Positions 8,296-15,872 of a stretch of 26,437 nucleotides of DNA are shown here, in pieces (position 1 is the first letter of the stretch; each line of letters opens with the position of its first letter). Position numbers and translations under genes: made by a program. The stretch is taken from IMG/VR virus record IMGVR_UViG_3300021136_000044, positions 1-26,437 of that record; one strand, 5' to 3'. Under the pieces are notes generated by a model. That model was given only the letters and a program-made list of their open reading frames with translations. It was not told where the DNA came from and did no database searches. Origin of the DNA: a virus.

Positions 8296-8993
8296 CTAAA
8301 ACATCCTGATTTGCTTTAAGGCACTTAAAAGATGGCGGTGTCGATACTCCTGAGAGTTTTGCCAAAGCCACTCAGGGACGTGGCTACTAAAATAATCGTA
8401 AAACCCCTCACCAGCAACCCATTCTAGTGTGGCACTGACGATGTGTTCTCCAACGTCGGTGAAGTTTCGGGAGCGGTCAATGTCGGCAAGGAATTTTGGA
8501 ACGCTGTAGAGTTGAAGGATGTGGTTTGAGAACCCCACAAACTCATCCGGTCCAATACACCCTTGATTTCGTTTCTGCGACTCATTGCAGAGGCGCAGAT
8601 AAAAAAACAAATCAGACCTTCAGCCTCCGCGATGTCTTCTGCTTCAAGAATTTTTTTGTCAATGGCGTCTTGGAATGGAATTGTTTTCCAACCAGTTTCA
8701 GATGGCATGATAACGTTTGACAAACGGCGGATTTCCGCCATCAATCCCGCTTCAACACCATCTCGCCCTTCCCAAACGCCTTGTTCAATAGCCACTTTCT
8801 TCAAAAGCATAGCTGCCACCCGAGGGCCTGAAATAAAGCTCAGGCCCTCGGAAATGATCGACGCAAATGTTTTTGAGATCGTAAGAAAATATTTTTCAAA
8901 CACAGGAACACCAATTGGTGTGCTGTGAATGTAAACCGTTCCCTGTTCAGTCTCAATTTCAGTGATGAGGTTTAGCTTGCTGTCTAAACGCAT
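8296..8993 (-). CDS. Tail assembly chaperone GT (-1 frameshift product)
   Basis: A second reading frame from 8610 to 8296, in the -1 register relative to the upstream chaperone gene, overlaps that gene's 3' part and ends one base before the tape measure ATG. It has no credible start of its own: its first in-frame initiator would be a TTG inside the slippery run. A ribosome slipping one base back on the seven Ts at 8601-8607 would join 131 residues of the first frame to 101 residues of the second (beginning YLRLCNESQ), giving about 232 residues. This is the arrangement of the lambda G/GT pair, which chaperones the tape measure protein while the tube is assembled. The fused product is inferred from layout and slippery site. 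Confidence 0.82.
8424..8993 (-). CDS. Tail assembly chaperone G (unshifted product)
   Basis: This 189-residue protein lies between the tail tube and the tape measure genes, as expected for the tail assembly chaperone. It has a hydrophobic middle (FASIISEGLSFISGPRVAAMLL), an EAEDIAEAEGLICFFICASAM helix at the frameshift site, and a Ser/Thr/Pro-rich tail after residue 145 (LPTLTAPETSPTL) that looks unstructured. No enzyme motif is visible. The start ATG at 8993 follows GGCGGAAG as SD. The unshifted form is normally the abundant one, and the shifted GT form is made at a few percent. Confidence 0.75.
   Translation of the reverse strand: MRLDSKLNLITEIETEQGTVYIHSTPIGVPVFEKYFLTISKTFASIISEGLSFISGPRVAAMLLKKVAIEQGVWEGRDGVEAGLMAEIRRLSNVIMPSETGWKTIPFQDAIDKKILEAEDIAEAEGLICFFICASAMSRRNEIKGVLDRMSLWGSQTTSFNSTAFQNSLPTLTAPETSPTLENTSSVPH
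8601..8607 (-). promoter_or_regulatory. Programmed -1 frameshift slippery heptamer
   Basis: On the minus strand the zero frame reads TGT TTT TTT ATC, so the heptamer T TTT TTT has the X XXY YYZ form required for simultaneous -1 slippage. After slipping, the next codon is TAT and the frame stays open to 8296. Downstream on the RNA, the bases at 8587-8591 and 8574-8578 can pair (TCTGC with GCAGA, eight-base loop), nine bases after the heptamer, and could serve as a weak stimulator; a competing six-base stem starting one base after the heptamer also exists. Confidence 0.8.
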
Positions 8994-9019
8994 CTTCCGC
9001 CCTATGTGTTAAACCGCTC

Positions 9020-9466
9020 TTAGATTAAAGACCAGAGCGACGAGTTGATTTGATAATAGCCCTTCACCGTAACGGTGTATCCAGCGTCATCGCCCGAAAA
9101 ATTCAATTCTCGCACATTGTCGATTGCGCAATTATTGAGCGTATAATTTCCAAGGCTGGTGGTATCGGTGGTGATCGTTACATCACCAATCGTGCTCAAA
9201 GTTTGTCGTTGAGCTTCCCACTGGCTTGAAAGCGATTGCGTCTTCAAAAGTGCAATCGTAACAGTGACCATTTGATACGGAAGCGGTGACTGGACCGTTC
9301 CAGTCATCGTCGGCAAAGCGGTGGTGGTTTCGCCTTCAAATGCCATCGAAATTCCACCGCGCCCAAGGTAAGGCGCGGTGACGTTCAATTCTGGATGGTT
9401 TGGAATGACTACACTGCCACGCAGGCGGTTTAGCGTTCCTTGAACAACTTGCGGATTGCCAGCCAT
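9020..9466 (-). CDS. Tail tube protein
   Basis: A 148-residue protein directly downstream of the sheath gene and upstream of the chaperone gene, the standard place for the inner tube of a contractile tail. The N-terminus shows VQGTLNRLRGSVVIPNHPEL and a following GRGGISMAFEG; the C-terminal half is beta-rich with ELNFSGDDAGYTVTVKGYYQ. This fits a single-domain, hexamer-forming tube protein of about 145-170 residues. The start ATG at 9466 has a strong CAGGAG SD. The tube is expected to be among the most strongly made proteins of the phage. Confidence 0.85.
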   Translation of the reverse strand: MAGNPQVVQGTLNRLRGSVVIPNHPELNVTAPYLGRGGISMAFEGETTTALPTMTGTVQSPLPYQMVTVTIALLKTQSLSSQWEAQRQTLSTIGDVTITTDTTSLGNYTLNNCAIDNVRELNFSGDDAGYTVTVKGYYQINSSLWSLI

Positions 9467-9481
9467 TTTCTAAAACTCCTG

Positions 9482-11074
9482 TTAACCCGCAGCCGGGAAG
9501 GAAGTGACGTTCACATAGAATACGATCTGGATGAACCCTCGCTGTGGGGTGTAACTGACCGCAAGTCCGCGATAAATACCAGCAGGATAGTCAGTTGGAT
9601 TTTGGCTGACATAAGTCGCAAACGGTGTGGCTGTAACCGTAACAGGAGCCAAAGCCAAACCAAACGCAATCGCATTGTTCATAACCACTTGTTCAACCGC
9701 TTGCAAACGGTTGATGCCATTTTGATCATAATACAATGGATTTTGCGGATTGTTCGAACCGTTGATGATCGCATTCGAGATCATCTCATCCGAATTGATT
9801 TGCACCCAATCAACAGAATACCAATAAGTAAAATCATGCCCATCTTCAGTGGTGCCCCACAGAATGATGGTGTTGCTGATGCCACCTTCTGCACCCGTTC
9901 CAATGATATTGGTATTGGCAGCCTTCAGCGTCGTCAACAGGGCATTGTTGCCGCGCGTCGGGAAAGGAGTGACGCCGAACACATATCCAAATGCAAATGG
10001 CGCAACGCGATTGGAAGCAGACGGATTGTATTGCAACAGACGATAAAACGCTGACGCAATGCTAAACTCTGTGGATGGAATTGCTGAGTTGGCATAAAGA
10101 TTTGCCACCAGCGTTCCCAAAATCGTCTCGGCACCTGGGTTAGACGACACGGCATAAACCAGCGTGTTGCCAGTGGTGCCGGCCAAAGCCAGAAACGTGC
10201 CGTTGTAACCAGCCGGAGTGCAACCCGCGATGGTAAACCAGTTGCCCGGAACTACACCATGCGAAGTGGTTGTGGTGGCCGTGACAAAACCGCCCGAATA
10301 GGTTGCGGCGGTCAAAGCATTGGCAGAATAGACACCAAGCGAAGGGGATTCAATGAGCGTAAAAGCACACTTCATCAAATTGGTGTAGCTGGTGTAAGTC
10401 GCCAACGTGGTCGTAATGAAAAAATACGTTTTGGCTGTGGTCGATTCATAGCTTGCCAGCATTGCCAAGAATGTGGCATTCCCGTCCCAGGTGCGAGGCA
10501 CGAGATAAGCGTAAAAATAGCCCGTAGCGCCCGCCACATAGTTGCTGTTAGGGTTGGCCGTAATGTAGGCTTGCAAGGCCGTAGCGCCATCCGTAGCGTT
10601 GCCCGCGCCCAACTCTAGCACGTAGCAGGACAGGCCCGAACCTTGCGCAAAGAAGGTTGTGGCCATCGCTACAAGCTCAGACACGTCTTCTGGCGTATAA
10701 ACGCCACCCGTGCCAGCCGCGAGAGAACCCGACAAGGCATAGGTGAAATTGGTGCTGGTCGTAACAGTGCAATTGAACGTGCCGTTATAACCCGTTGGCG
10801 TAACGCCCGCCACCGTAATGAGCAGAGTGTCGCCAATCGTGAAGCCATGTGCCGTCGTGCACACAACCGTCACCGTGCCAGCTGACAGGGTGGCGGACGT
10901 TACAGCTTTGGCTCCCGTCAGCAACGGGGTTAAATCCGAAAGCTGCGTGAGCAAGCTGGACGTGCCAGGAGTCGTCACCGTCGCACCTTGGGAGATGAGC
11001 GCACCGGCAGATTGCAGCGTAAGTGGCGCTGGGCCGACTGTCTGCGTTACATTTACTTGAACAATACTGGGCAT
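9482..11074 (-). CDS. Tail sheath protein with two inserted beta domains
   Basis: The 530-residue product is the contractile sheath. The core is recognised from the GFTYWYSVDWVQINSDEM-like region (DFTYWYSVDWVQINSDEM) and the C-terminal sequence around NRLQAVEQVVMNNAIAFG and GIYRGLAVSYTPQRGFIQI, which lies in the domain that links subunits through handshakes. Two segments look like insertions: residues about 57-126 (AHGFTIGDTLLI, TGYNGTFNCTV, FTYAL) and 251-320 (SHGVVPGNWFTIAG, AGYNGTFLAL, LVYAV). They share a pattern and probably decorate the outside of the sheath. ATG at 11074 follows CGGAG. Position before the tube gene confirms the call. Confidence 0.9.
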   Translation of the reverse strand: MPSIVQVNVTQTVGPAPLTLQSAGALISQGATVTTPGTSSLLTQLSDLTPLLTGAKAVTSATLSAGTVTVVCTTAHGFTIGDTLLITVAGVTPTGYNGTFNCTVTTSTNFTYALSGSLAAGTGGVYTPEDVSELVAMATTFFAQGSGLSCYVLELGAGNATDGATALQAYITANPNSNYVAGATGYFYAYLVPRTWDGNATFLAMLASYESTTAKTYFFITTTLATYTSYTNLMKCAFTLIESPSLGVYSANALTAATYSGGFVTATTTTSHGVVPGNWFTIAGCTPAGYNGTFLALAGTTGNTLVYAVSSNPGAETILGTLVANLYANSAIPSTEFSIASAFYRLLQYNPSASNRVAPFAFGYVFGVTPFPTRGNNALLTTLKAANTNIIGTGAEGGISNTIILWGTTEDGHDFTYWYSVDWVQINSDEMISNAIINGSNNPQNPLYYDQNGINRLQAVEQVVMNNAIAFGLALAPVTVTATPFATYVSQNPTDYPAGIYRGLAVSYTPQRGFIQIVFYVNVTSFPAAG

Positions 11075-11109
11075 TTGTATCTCCGGCGTTTAGATGCGAC
11101 GGTGGCCGA

Positions 11110-11472
11110 TTAGCGATAAGAAATCGAAATAGTCTGACCCGCACCCGGAACAACCAAAATGCCAGTAGACACTGGCCAATCGTATGAAGTCAGACCAACA
11201 GTGGCCGGAAGCACAGCGATTTCGTTTGCAGCGGCATAGCCAGAGGTGGAAGCGTAATCATAAATGGCACCAGCAGCGCCAGCGACAACAATCGACACGC
11301 GACCGATATAACCAGCCGACGCCTTCACCACAGTAGCGGTGGTGATGTTCAGAACAGTTGCTTCAGCGTTCTGATTGTCAGCGACAAGCAAATTGCCAGC
11401 CGCGTCAAGATTCAACGGCTTGGCTACGCCAGCATAAACGGAAGGATAAACTTGGTTGGCATTTTGCGGCAT
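11110..11472 (-). CDS. Small beta-rich virion protein, function unknown
   Basis: A 120-residue protein between the terminator-like gene and the sheath gene. It has the layout of a widespread family of small phage proteins: a helical-free Asn/Ala-rich N-terminus, then VVKASAGYIGRVSIVVAG, GAIYDYASTSGYAAANEIAVLP and a final VVPGAGQTISISYR. This pattern suggests a compact beta sandwich that may act as a decoration, collar or fibre-associated protein; no experiment-based function is known to me. A strong AAGGAG SD before ATG 11472 suggests high expression, as expected for a many-copy virion part. Confidence 0.6.
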   Translation of the reverse strand: MPQNANQVYPSVYAGVAKPLNLDAAGNLLVADNQNAEATVLNITTATVVKASAGYIGRVSIVVAGAAGAIYDYASTSGYAAANEIAVLPATVGLTSYDWPVSTGILVVPGAGQTISISYR

Positions 11473-11486
11473 GATAGGCTCCTTGG

Positions 11487-12440
11487 TTAGATAACAGGAA
11501 AGGGTGCGACGGTGAATTGAACGAAAGCTTCAAGTATGAGCTGTCGCGCAACATCATTGATGCGCGTCTGATAATAGCTCACATCATATTCAATCGTTTT
11601 CTTCATGGCAATGGATTGTATTTCAGATTGCGTTCTTTTTTCATCACGCACGATTGGCATATTCATTATACCGAGAACATCGGTGTTTAGGCTATATTGA
11701 TTTACTGTGTCTACAAAATCCAGCGCCGTATTATTGTTCACGCCATATAAAGTTATGCGAACATGATCGGTTGCAAGCTGATAATGACTGGCATTTGATG
11801 TCAATCGCGGAGCGGATTGAATGGCATTTGTATTTCCAGGTTCAATATGAATTGACCCGTAAGGCGGTGCCACATTGCTAGGCACTAGGAAGGACGGATA
11901 CAGAGTTATGGCCGGGTTGGGTATAGTTGCCCAGGCAGGGCTATATGACTGGATAGCGAGCCACGCAGGCAGGCTATTTGAGACGATTAAATTGTCGGGC
12001 GAAAGGGTGTAAAGATTGGTAACGAGCTGAGATGCAAGAGCTGGATAAACCGCTTCACCAGAATAGTGATAAAGGCCAGCCTGTTCATAAAACATCCCGC
12101 GATTTGAAAACGAAAACCGAACACCATCAACAGACGCAACCCAAATGATTTGTTGATTGATATCATTAAAAGCAACAACTGGTGAAGTTGTTGTAAAAAT
12201 GACACTGTTGATGGATATCGTTTCATCTTCGCGCATTTCTCGTATGGCGGAATAATGCAACGAACCAGCTACAGATATGGTTTCTCCAGCGAGCCAAAAC
12301 ACAAAACCATCAAGAGGCAAAATGCGCTTGATGTATTTTGTGAAGTTGATCGCAGAGCCGCTGGAAATGGATGTTAAACCACTTTCCAGGGTTGATTTCA
12401 GCTGGCCTTTATTACCTGCGCTTTCTGATACTGTTGCCAT
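11487..12440 (-). CDS. Putative tail terminator-like protein with unknown N-terminal region
   Basis: The protein has 317 residues from ATG 12440, which overlaps the upstream stop as TGATG; a TTG one codon earlier is less likely. The C-terminal third (HVRITLYGVNNNTALDFVDTV and later KKTIEYDVSYYQTRINDVARQ) resembles phage neck/tail terminator proteins, in which strands of this kind build a ring on top of the tail tube. The N-terminal 180 residues (for example INFTKYIKRILPLDGFVFWLAG and RFSFSNRGMFYEQAGLYHYSGE) are not recognised. It lies between the neck gene and the sheath gene, where the terminator is expected. The overall length is well above the 150-180 residues usual for terminators, so it may be a fusion. 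Confidence 0.5.
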   Translation of the reverse strand: MATVSESAGNKGQLKSTLESGLTSISSGSAINFTKYIKRILPLDGFVFWLAGETISVAGSLHYSAIREMREDETISINSVIFTTTSPVVAFNDINQQIIWVASVDGVRFSFSNRGMFYEQAGLYHYSGEAVYPALASQLVTNLYTLSPDNLIVSNSLPAWLAIQSYSPAWATIPNPAITLYPSFLVPSNVAPPYGSIHIEPGNTNAIQSAPRLTSNASHYQLATDHVRITLYGVNNNTALDFVDTVNQYSLNTDVLGIMNMPIVRDEKRTQSEIQSIAMKKTIEYDVSYYQTRINDVARQLILEAFVQFTVAPFPVI

Positions 12441-12943
12441 CAATCAAACCACGCGCGTGAGGTTGTTTGATATAGACCAGTATCAATAAAAGATGGGCGA
12501 CGAGGCCGCTTGACCATCTTTTTGTTTTTGCCCTTACCAACTGTGATATGTGTTGGGTTTTTGAAGCGGTGGCTTATCCCATCAAGTGCCGCTTTTGTTG
12601 GGACACCTTCAATGCCCATTGTTTCGATTTCCTGCATTGACAGGAAAGTTTTGAAATTGGTAGAAATAGCATCCTGGGCAGAAACAAAAGGATTTGCGAT
12701 TGCAGGCGCGCCCATCATTTGGCTTTCCATCGCACCAAGCAAAGAATTTTCAATATCGCTGGCAATTTTGTTCTTTTTGGATTCAAAAAACACTTCCATA
12801 ATGTGATAGTGTTCTTCTAGCCAAGTAGCAACAGTTCCAGTCGTCGCAACGCCTGGATCACCAGATTTCATTTTGTATTGTTTATATCCTTTGGGTGGTT
12901 CCGCATAAGGAATATCAACAACGCCAAGATGAAGCGTAGTCAC
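12440..12943 (-). CDS. Putative neck / head closure protein
   Basis: The likely start is GTG at 12943, which overlaps the upstream stop as GTGA and follows GTGGGG; an upstream in-frame ATG at 13000 would overlap the previous gene by 61 bases. The 167-residue product has a helical N-terminal half and a C-terminus with a basic stretch (VGKGKNKKMVKRPRRPSF) followed by IDTGLYQTTSRAWF. The final IDTGLY pattern is common in HK97 gp10-like neck and tail-completion proteins, where it precedes the last strand. Position between the connector and the terminator-like genes agrees. The exact role in joining head and tail is inference. Confidence 0.5.
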   Translation of the reverse strand: MTTLHLGVVDIPYAEPPKGYKQYKMKSGDPGVATTGTVATWLEEHYHIMEVFFESKKNKIASDIENSLLGAMESQMMGAPAIANPFVSAQDAISTNFKTFLSMQEIETMGIEGVPTKAALDGISHRFKNPTHITVGKGKNKKMVKRPRRPSFIDTGLYQTTSRAWFD

Positions 12944-13401
12944 GATACACCCCACAACGCCCCATAAGTCTGCGCCATACTCAAATATGTGCGCCCCCAA
13001 GGCGTCTTGAGGTTTTGCAAATTTGCCAGTGTAAGGCCCTTCAACGCATCAGGAACAAGCAGACTATCGCTTGTTCCGCCATCAGACGCGGATTGCACAA
13101 CACCAGCAGCGAAATTGTTGATCAAAAAGCTTTTGCGCAAATCAGCGAAATAGGTGCGTCCAGCCTGATCAGGCGCATAGTTGATAAGGTTATCAGCGGC
13201 CAGATTATAGACCGCGAGTGTATAAAGATTTGTTTCTGGAGTAGCATTCAGAGAAGATGAAACTGTTGCAAGGTTTTGATTGACAAACATTGTTGCAACA
13301 GAATAGGCCCAATTGATCGCAGGGCTGTTGTCAGGCAGGACGAGAGGATCAATCCCCATCACCCCACGTATGAACAACAGAAACCCTGCGATTGTTGGCA
13401 T
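12940..13401 (-). CDS. Head-tail connector (DUF4054-like adaptor)
   Basis: ATG at 13401 is preferred because it follows GAAAGG at proper spacing and comes just after the upstream stop codon (TAAAATG); a longer frame to 13449 would overlap the upstream gene by 47 bases. The 153-residue product is mostly helical, with INWAYSVATMFVNQNL, LYTLAVYNLAADNLINY and a C-terminal NLKTPWGRTYLSMAQTYG. The TPWGRTYL pattern near the end and the position two genes after the major capsid protein resemble DUF4054-type head-tail adaptors, which sit below the portal. The family link is by pattern only. Confidence 0.55.
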   Translation of the reverse strand: MPTIAGFLLFIRGVMGIDPLVLPDNSPAINWAYSVATMFVNQNLATVSSSLNATPETNLYTLAVYNLAADNLINYAPDQAGRTYFADLRKSFLINNFAAGVVQSASDGGTSDSLLVPDALKGLTLANLQNLKTPWGRTYLSMAQTYGALWGVS

Positions 13402-13402
13402 T

Positions 13403-13921
13403 TTAGACCTTTCGAGCGCGACCACCGCGACGAGGTGTGGACGAATCATTGCCAGTGCGATTGACTGTAACCACTTCGTTCAAACCAGGATCACTAGGTT
13501 TGTTTTGCTCAATGACTTCCAACTCAAGAGCATCCAATTTGGCCGCTCCTTCTGTCACCCGATTGATCGCCTCATGCAAAGCAGCGGCAGAAAGCTTGCG
13601 AGCTTCTTGGCTGACTTCCGTGAGAACGCCCGCATTGTGTTCGTCCGCATACATAATCTTTTCAACTTTGATAGGCTTGTCGAAAGAATAACACAGACCA
13701 ACAAAAGGCTTGCGCCGATCAATTTCCGCAACATCGATCAGCCCATAAACTTTGTGCTGATCGATGATTTTGTGCAGAACATCTGGAGAAGCATTCGGCT
13801 GATAGACGGTGATCTGCCCACCTGGGGCAATCTGTTGCCGCCTAACAGCCGTTTCTTCAGGGATGCGATAAATGAAATCGTGCCGCTGCTTGCTGGCATT
13901 GGCAACATACAAAGTCGTCAT
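13403..13921 (-). CDS. Hypothetical head-region protein
   Basis: A 172-residue protein immediately after the major capsid gene, with a very strong SD (AAGGAGAGG) before ATG 13921. It contains a beta-like N-terminal part (FIYRIPEETAVRRQQIAPGGQITVY), a central VLHKIIDQHKVYGLIDVAEI, an amphipathic helix (EVSQEARKLSAAALHEAINRV) and a basic, flexible C-terminus (STPRRGGRARKV). I do not recognise a family. Its position suggests a head-completion, vertex or capsid-associated role. The basic tail could contact DNA or a neighbouring protein, but nothing in the sequence proves this. Confidence 0.65.
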   Translation of the reverse strand: MTTLYVANASKQRHDFIYRIPEETAVRRQQIAPGGQITVYQPNASPDVLHKIIDQHKVYGLIDVAEIDRRKPFVGLCYSFDKPIKVEKIMYADEHNAGVLTEVSQEARKLSAAALHEAINRVTEGAAKLDALELEVIEQNKPSDPGLNEVVTVNRTGNDSSTPRRGGRARKV

Positions 13922-13940
13922 ATCCTCTCCTTATGGTTTG

Positions 13941-14963
13941 TTACTGGTATTGCATGCTCAGAATTGCAATCGCTTCCGGGCGGATACCCCAGCCAGAAGT
14001 GATGCGCATTTCCGAAAGCACGTCAATGGCGCCGCCCGGCAACGGAGTCGGGATTTCGCGCGGAGCAGCCATATCACAAAACTGCATCGTGCAAGCCGCA
14101 AGGCCCGGCGAAAGTTCAGCGAAAGCGTTGGTGTTGATTCGGCCACCGCGCGGCTTTTCAACCTCCGGCATGACGATCAGAACAGCGTCAGTGCCATTGG
14201 CACCTTTGCCGATCAAAGTATCATCATAGCACCACAAGATTTCATCCTCATTCATTTCGCCAACAGCTTTGACCACACCAGCGGTGGAAAGCGAACCAGC
14301 ACCAACGCGCTGGAATTGGGTGACCTGAACGATGTCCTGATATTCCCAGGCGCCAAGAACCCGTTGCGGACCAAGAACCACAATCCGATGCCCCATGCCG
14401 AGCTGCATGGTGCGCGTCTTCATTGCCGACACTTGCGAAAGCAGGAAGAACGCCATCTGACCGTTGTCGTAGGTAACAACGGTGGTGTTGCCATTCGAGT
14501 CAGCCGGGAGGTTGACCGTGGTAGCGCCGGAAGTGTTCAGCAAGCCTTCGCCATTCGCGCCGTTCATGCCGTAGAGCAGAGCGGAACGCATCAGCTGGAA
14601 ATGGCCCTGACGCATGCCGAGACGTTGCGCTTCAACGATACTGACGCCCCACTGCGACATGGCAGCGGTGTCGTGATGATCGTATTCTGCGCGGACGCGC
14701 TGCAAATAAGTCGGGGTCGAAATTTGGCGAGCGGTCACCGTAACGCTGGGAAGCGAATTGTATTCGCTTTGACCAGACGACATCACCGTGCGGATATCAA
14801 ACGCGTCGATATACACATAGAGGTCGCCTTCGCCCAGGCGCACCTGCGGGTTGGCACCGGCCAGAGCGTCAAACGCGCCAGATGCTTGGTTATATTGCAA
14901 CAGCTTTTCAGGCACCATGTAGTGCGGAGAAACCATCACGCGAGCGGCGGTAATATTGGCCAT
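13941..14963 (-). CDS. Major capsid protein (DUF2184 family)
   Basis: The 340-residue product matches the DUF2184 group of HK97-fold capsid proteins in length, order and sequence pattern: an N-terminal region with LYVYIDAFDIRTVM and VTARQISTPTYLQRVRAEYDHHD, a central GVSIVEAQRLGMRQGHFQLMRSALLYGMNG, and a C-terminal IVMPEVEKPRGG...LAACTMQFCD segment. There is no obvious long delta domain at the N-terminus, consistent with a separate scaffold encoded upstream. AAGGAG lies nine bases before ATG 14963. Codons look more GC-rich than in most neighbours, as often seen for very highly expressed genes. It follows the protease-scaffold and decoration genes, a known arrangement for this head type. Confidence 0.9.
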   Translation of the reverse strand: MANITAARVMVSPHYMVPEKLLQYNQASGAFDALAGANPQVRLGEGDLYVYIDAFDIRTVMSSGQSEYNSLPSVTVTARQISTPTYLQRVRAEYDHHDTAAMSQWGVSIVEAQRLGMRQGHFQLMRSALLYGMNGANGEGLLNTSGATTVNLPADSNGNTTVVTYDNGQMAFFLLSQVSAMKTRTMQLGMGHRIVVLGPQRVLGAWEYQDIVQVTQFQRVGAGSLSTAGVVKAVGEMNEDEILWCYDDTLIGKGANGTDAVLIVMPEVEKPRGGRINTNAFAELSPGLAACTMQFCDMAAPREIPTPLPGGAIDVLSEMRITSGWGIRPEAIAILSMQYQ

Positions 14964-14975
14964 GTAAGCGGCTCC

Positions 14976-15866
14976 TTAGATCAGGATGAGAGCGGCGGAA
15001 CCGCTGTTATTCCAGGTTGCGACGTTGTTCACCGGGTCCCAAACAACAGTTTTGCTGTTGCCGCTTTGAACACGCAACACTTGCACCGGAAGCGCCGCTT
15101 CACTGTAAACCAGCGTAATGGTGCCGCCCAAAGTGCCCCAGATGGCCGACGTGCCCGGAAGCAGGAAGGTGAAATTCTGGCTGTTGGTGAAGGTGTTGAC
15201 CTGATGGGTCGTATTGATCGCAGCAACCGAACCAGTGCCACTGTTAGTAGCGCCAGCCAAAGTGAAGCTATCGCCAACGCCACCAACCGGAGTCGCGCCC
15301 GACGTAACAACCGCGACTTGACCGCCATTGGTGGAAGACCAAGTGAGCGAGGTGACGCTGTAGGTGGCAGACGCCGACGCGACAAGACACTGAGCGTTGA
15401 AATCCCAGTAAACCGCCTGATTGATTGCGCCGCCCGAAAGCGAAGCAGCAAGCGAAGGATCGCAGGCCACTGCAATGCGAGCATCAGAACCAAACAGGTA
15501 GAACGGCACAGTCATGCCGCCCGCGCCAGTAGGCACCGGAGACTGGGGCCAAGTGTTCCAGGCAGTCGCCTGATTGAACACCGAAAAACCAACCAGCTTT
15601 CCGCTCGCATTGGCCGAAATGGTGGTCCCGCGACCAACCACAACGCCCGTAACCGCGTCAGTGTTGTAAGAAGGAGTGTTGGCATAAATACCAACGCCGC
15701 CCCACATCGGCAAGGTTTCGGAAGTCGCCAGGGTGCCGCCCATCAATTGATAGCGAACAGACGGGTCATCCATGGCAACGCCTTGAACGAGGCCATACGA
15801 TTGAGTGCTGAAACCACCATAGTTGTTGGTGGTAAGCATAGGATTGAAAGAGACAGAGTTTGCCAT
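14976..15866 (-). CDS. Putative capsid decoration (cement) protein
   Basis: A 296-residue beta-rich protein between the protease-scaffold and the major capsid genes, which is where decoration proteins are usually encoded. ATG at 15866 (MANSVSF) is taken as start; an in-frame TTG two codons earlier directly follows the upstream stop codon. The SD is weak (GGGAAC), which is surprising for an abundant protein and suggests coupling with the upstream gene. Ser, Thr, Gly, Ala and Asn dominate. Residues about 170-250 (SFTLAGATNSGTGSV, NSQNFTFLLP) resemble, in weaker form, the inserted beta domain of the sheath. No family was recognised with certainty, so the function is from context. Confidence 0.6.
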   Translation of the reverse strand: MANSVSFNPMLTTNNYGGFSTQSYGLVQGVAMDDPSVRYQLMGGTLATSETLPMWGGVGIYANTPSYNTDAVTGVVVGRGTTISANASGKLVGFSVFNQATAWNTWPQSPVPTGAGGMTVPFYLFGSDARIAVACDPSLAASLSGGAINQAVYWDFNAQCLVASASATYSVTSLTWSSTNGGQVAVVTSGATPVGGVGDSFTLAGATNSGTGSVAAINTTHQVNTFTNSQNFTFLLPGTSAIWGTLGGTITLVYSEAALPVQVLRVQSGNSKTVVWDPVNNVATWNNSGSAALILI

Positions 15867-15872
15867 TGTCAA

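Noticed and set aside
8296-8610. Independent 104-codon gene starting at TTG 8610
   Set aside because: The start lies within the slippery T run; the frame is better explained as the -1 frameshift extension of the tail chaperone.
12944-13000. ATG 13000 as start of the neck gene
   Set aside because: It would overlap the connector gene by 61 bases, while GTG 12943 forms a GTGA junction with an SD, as elsewhere in this operon.
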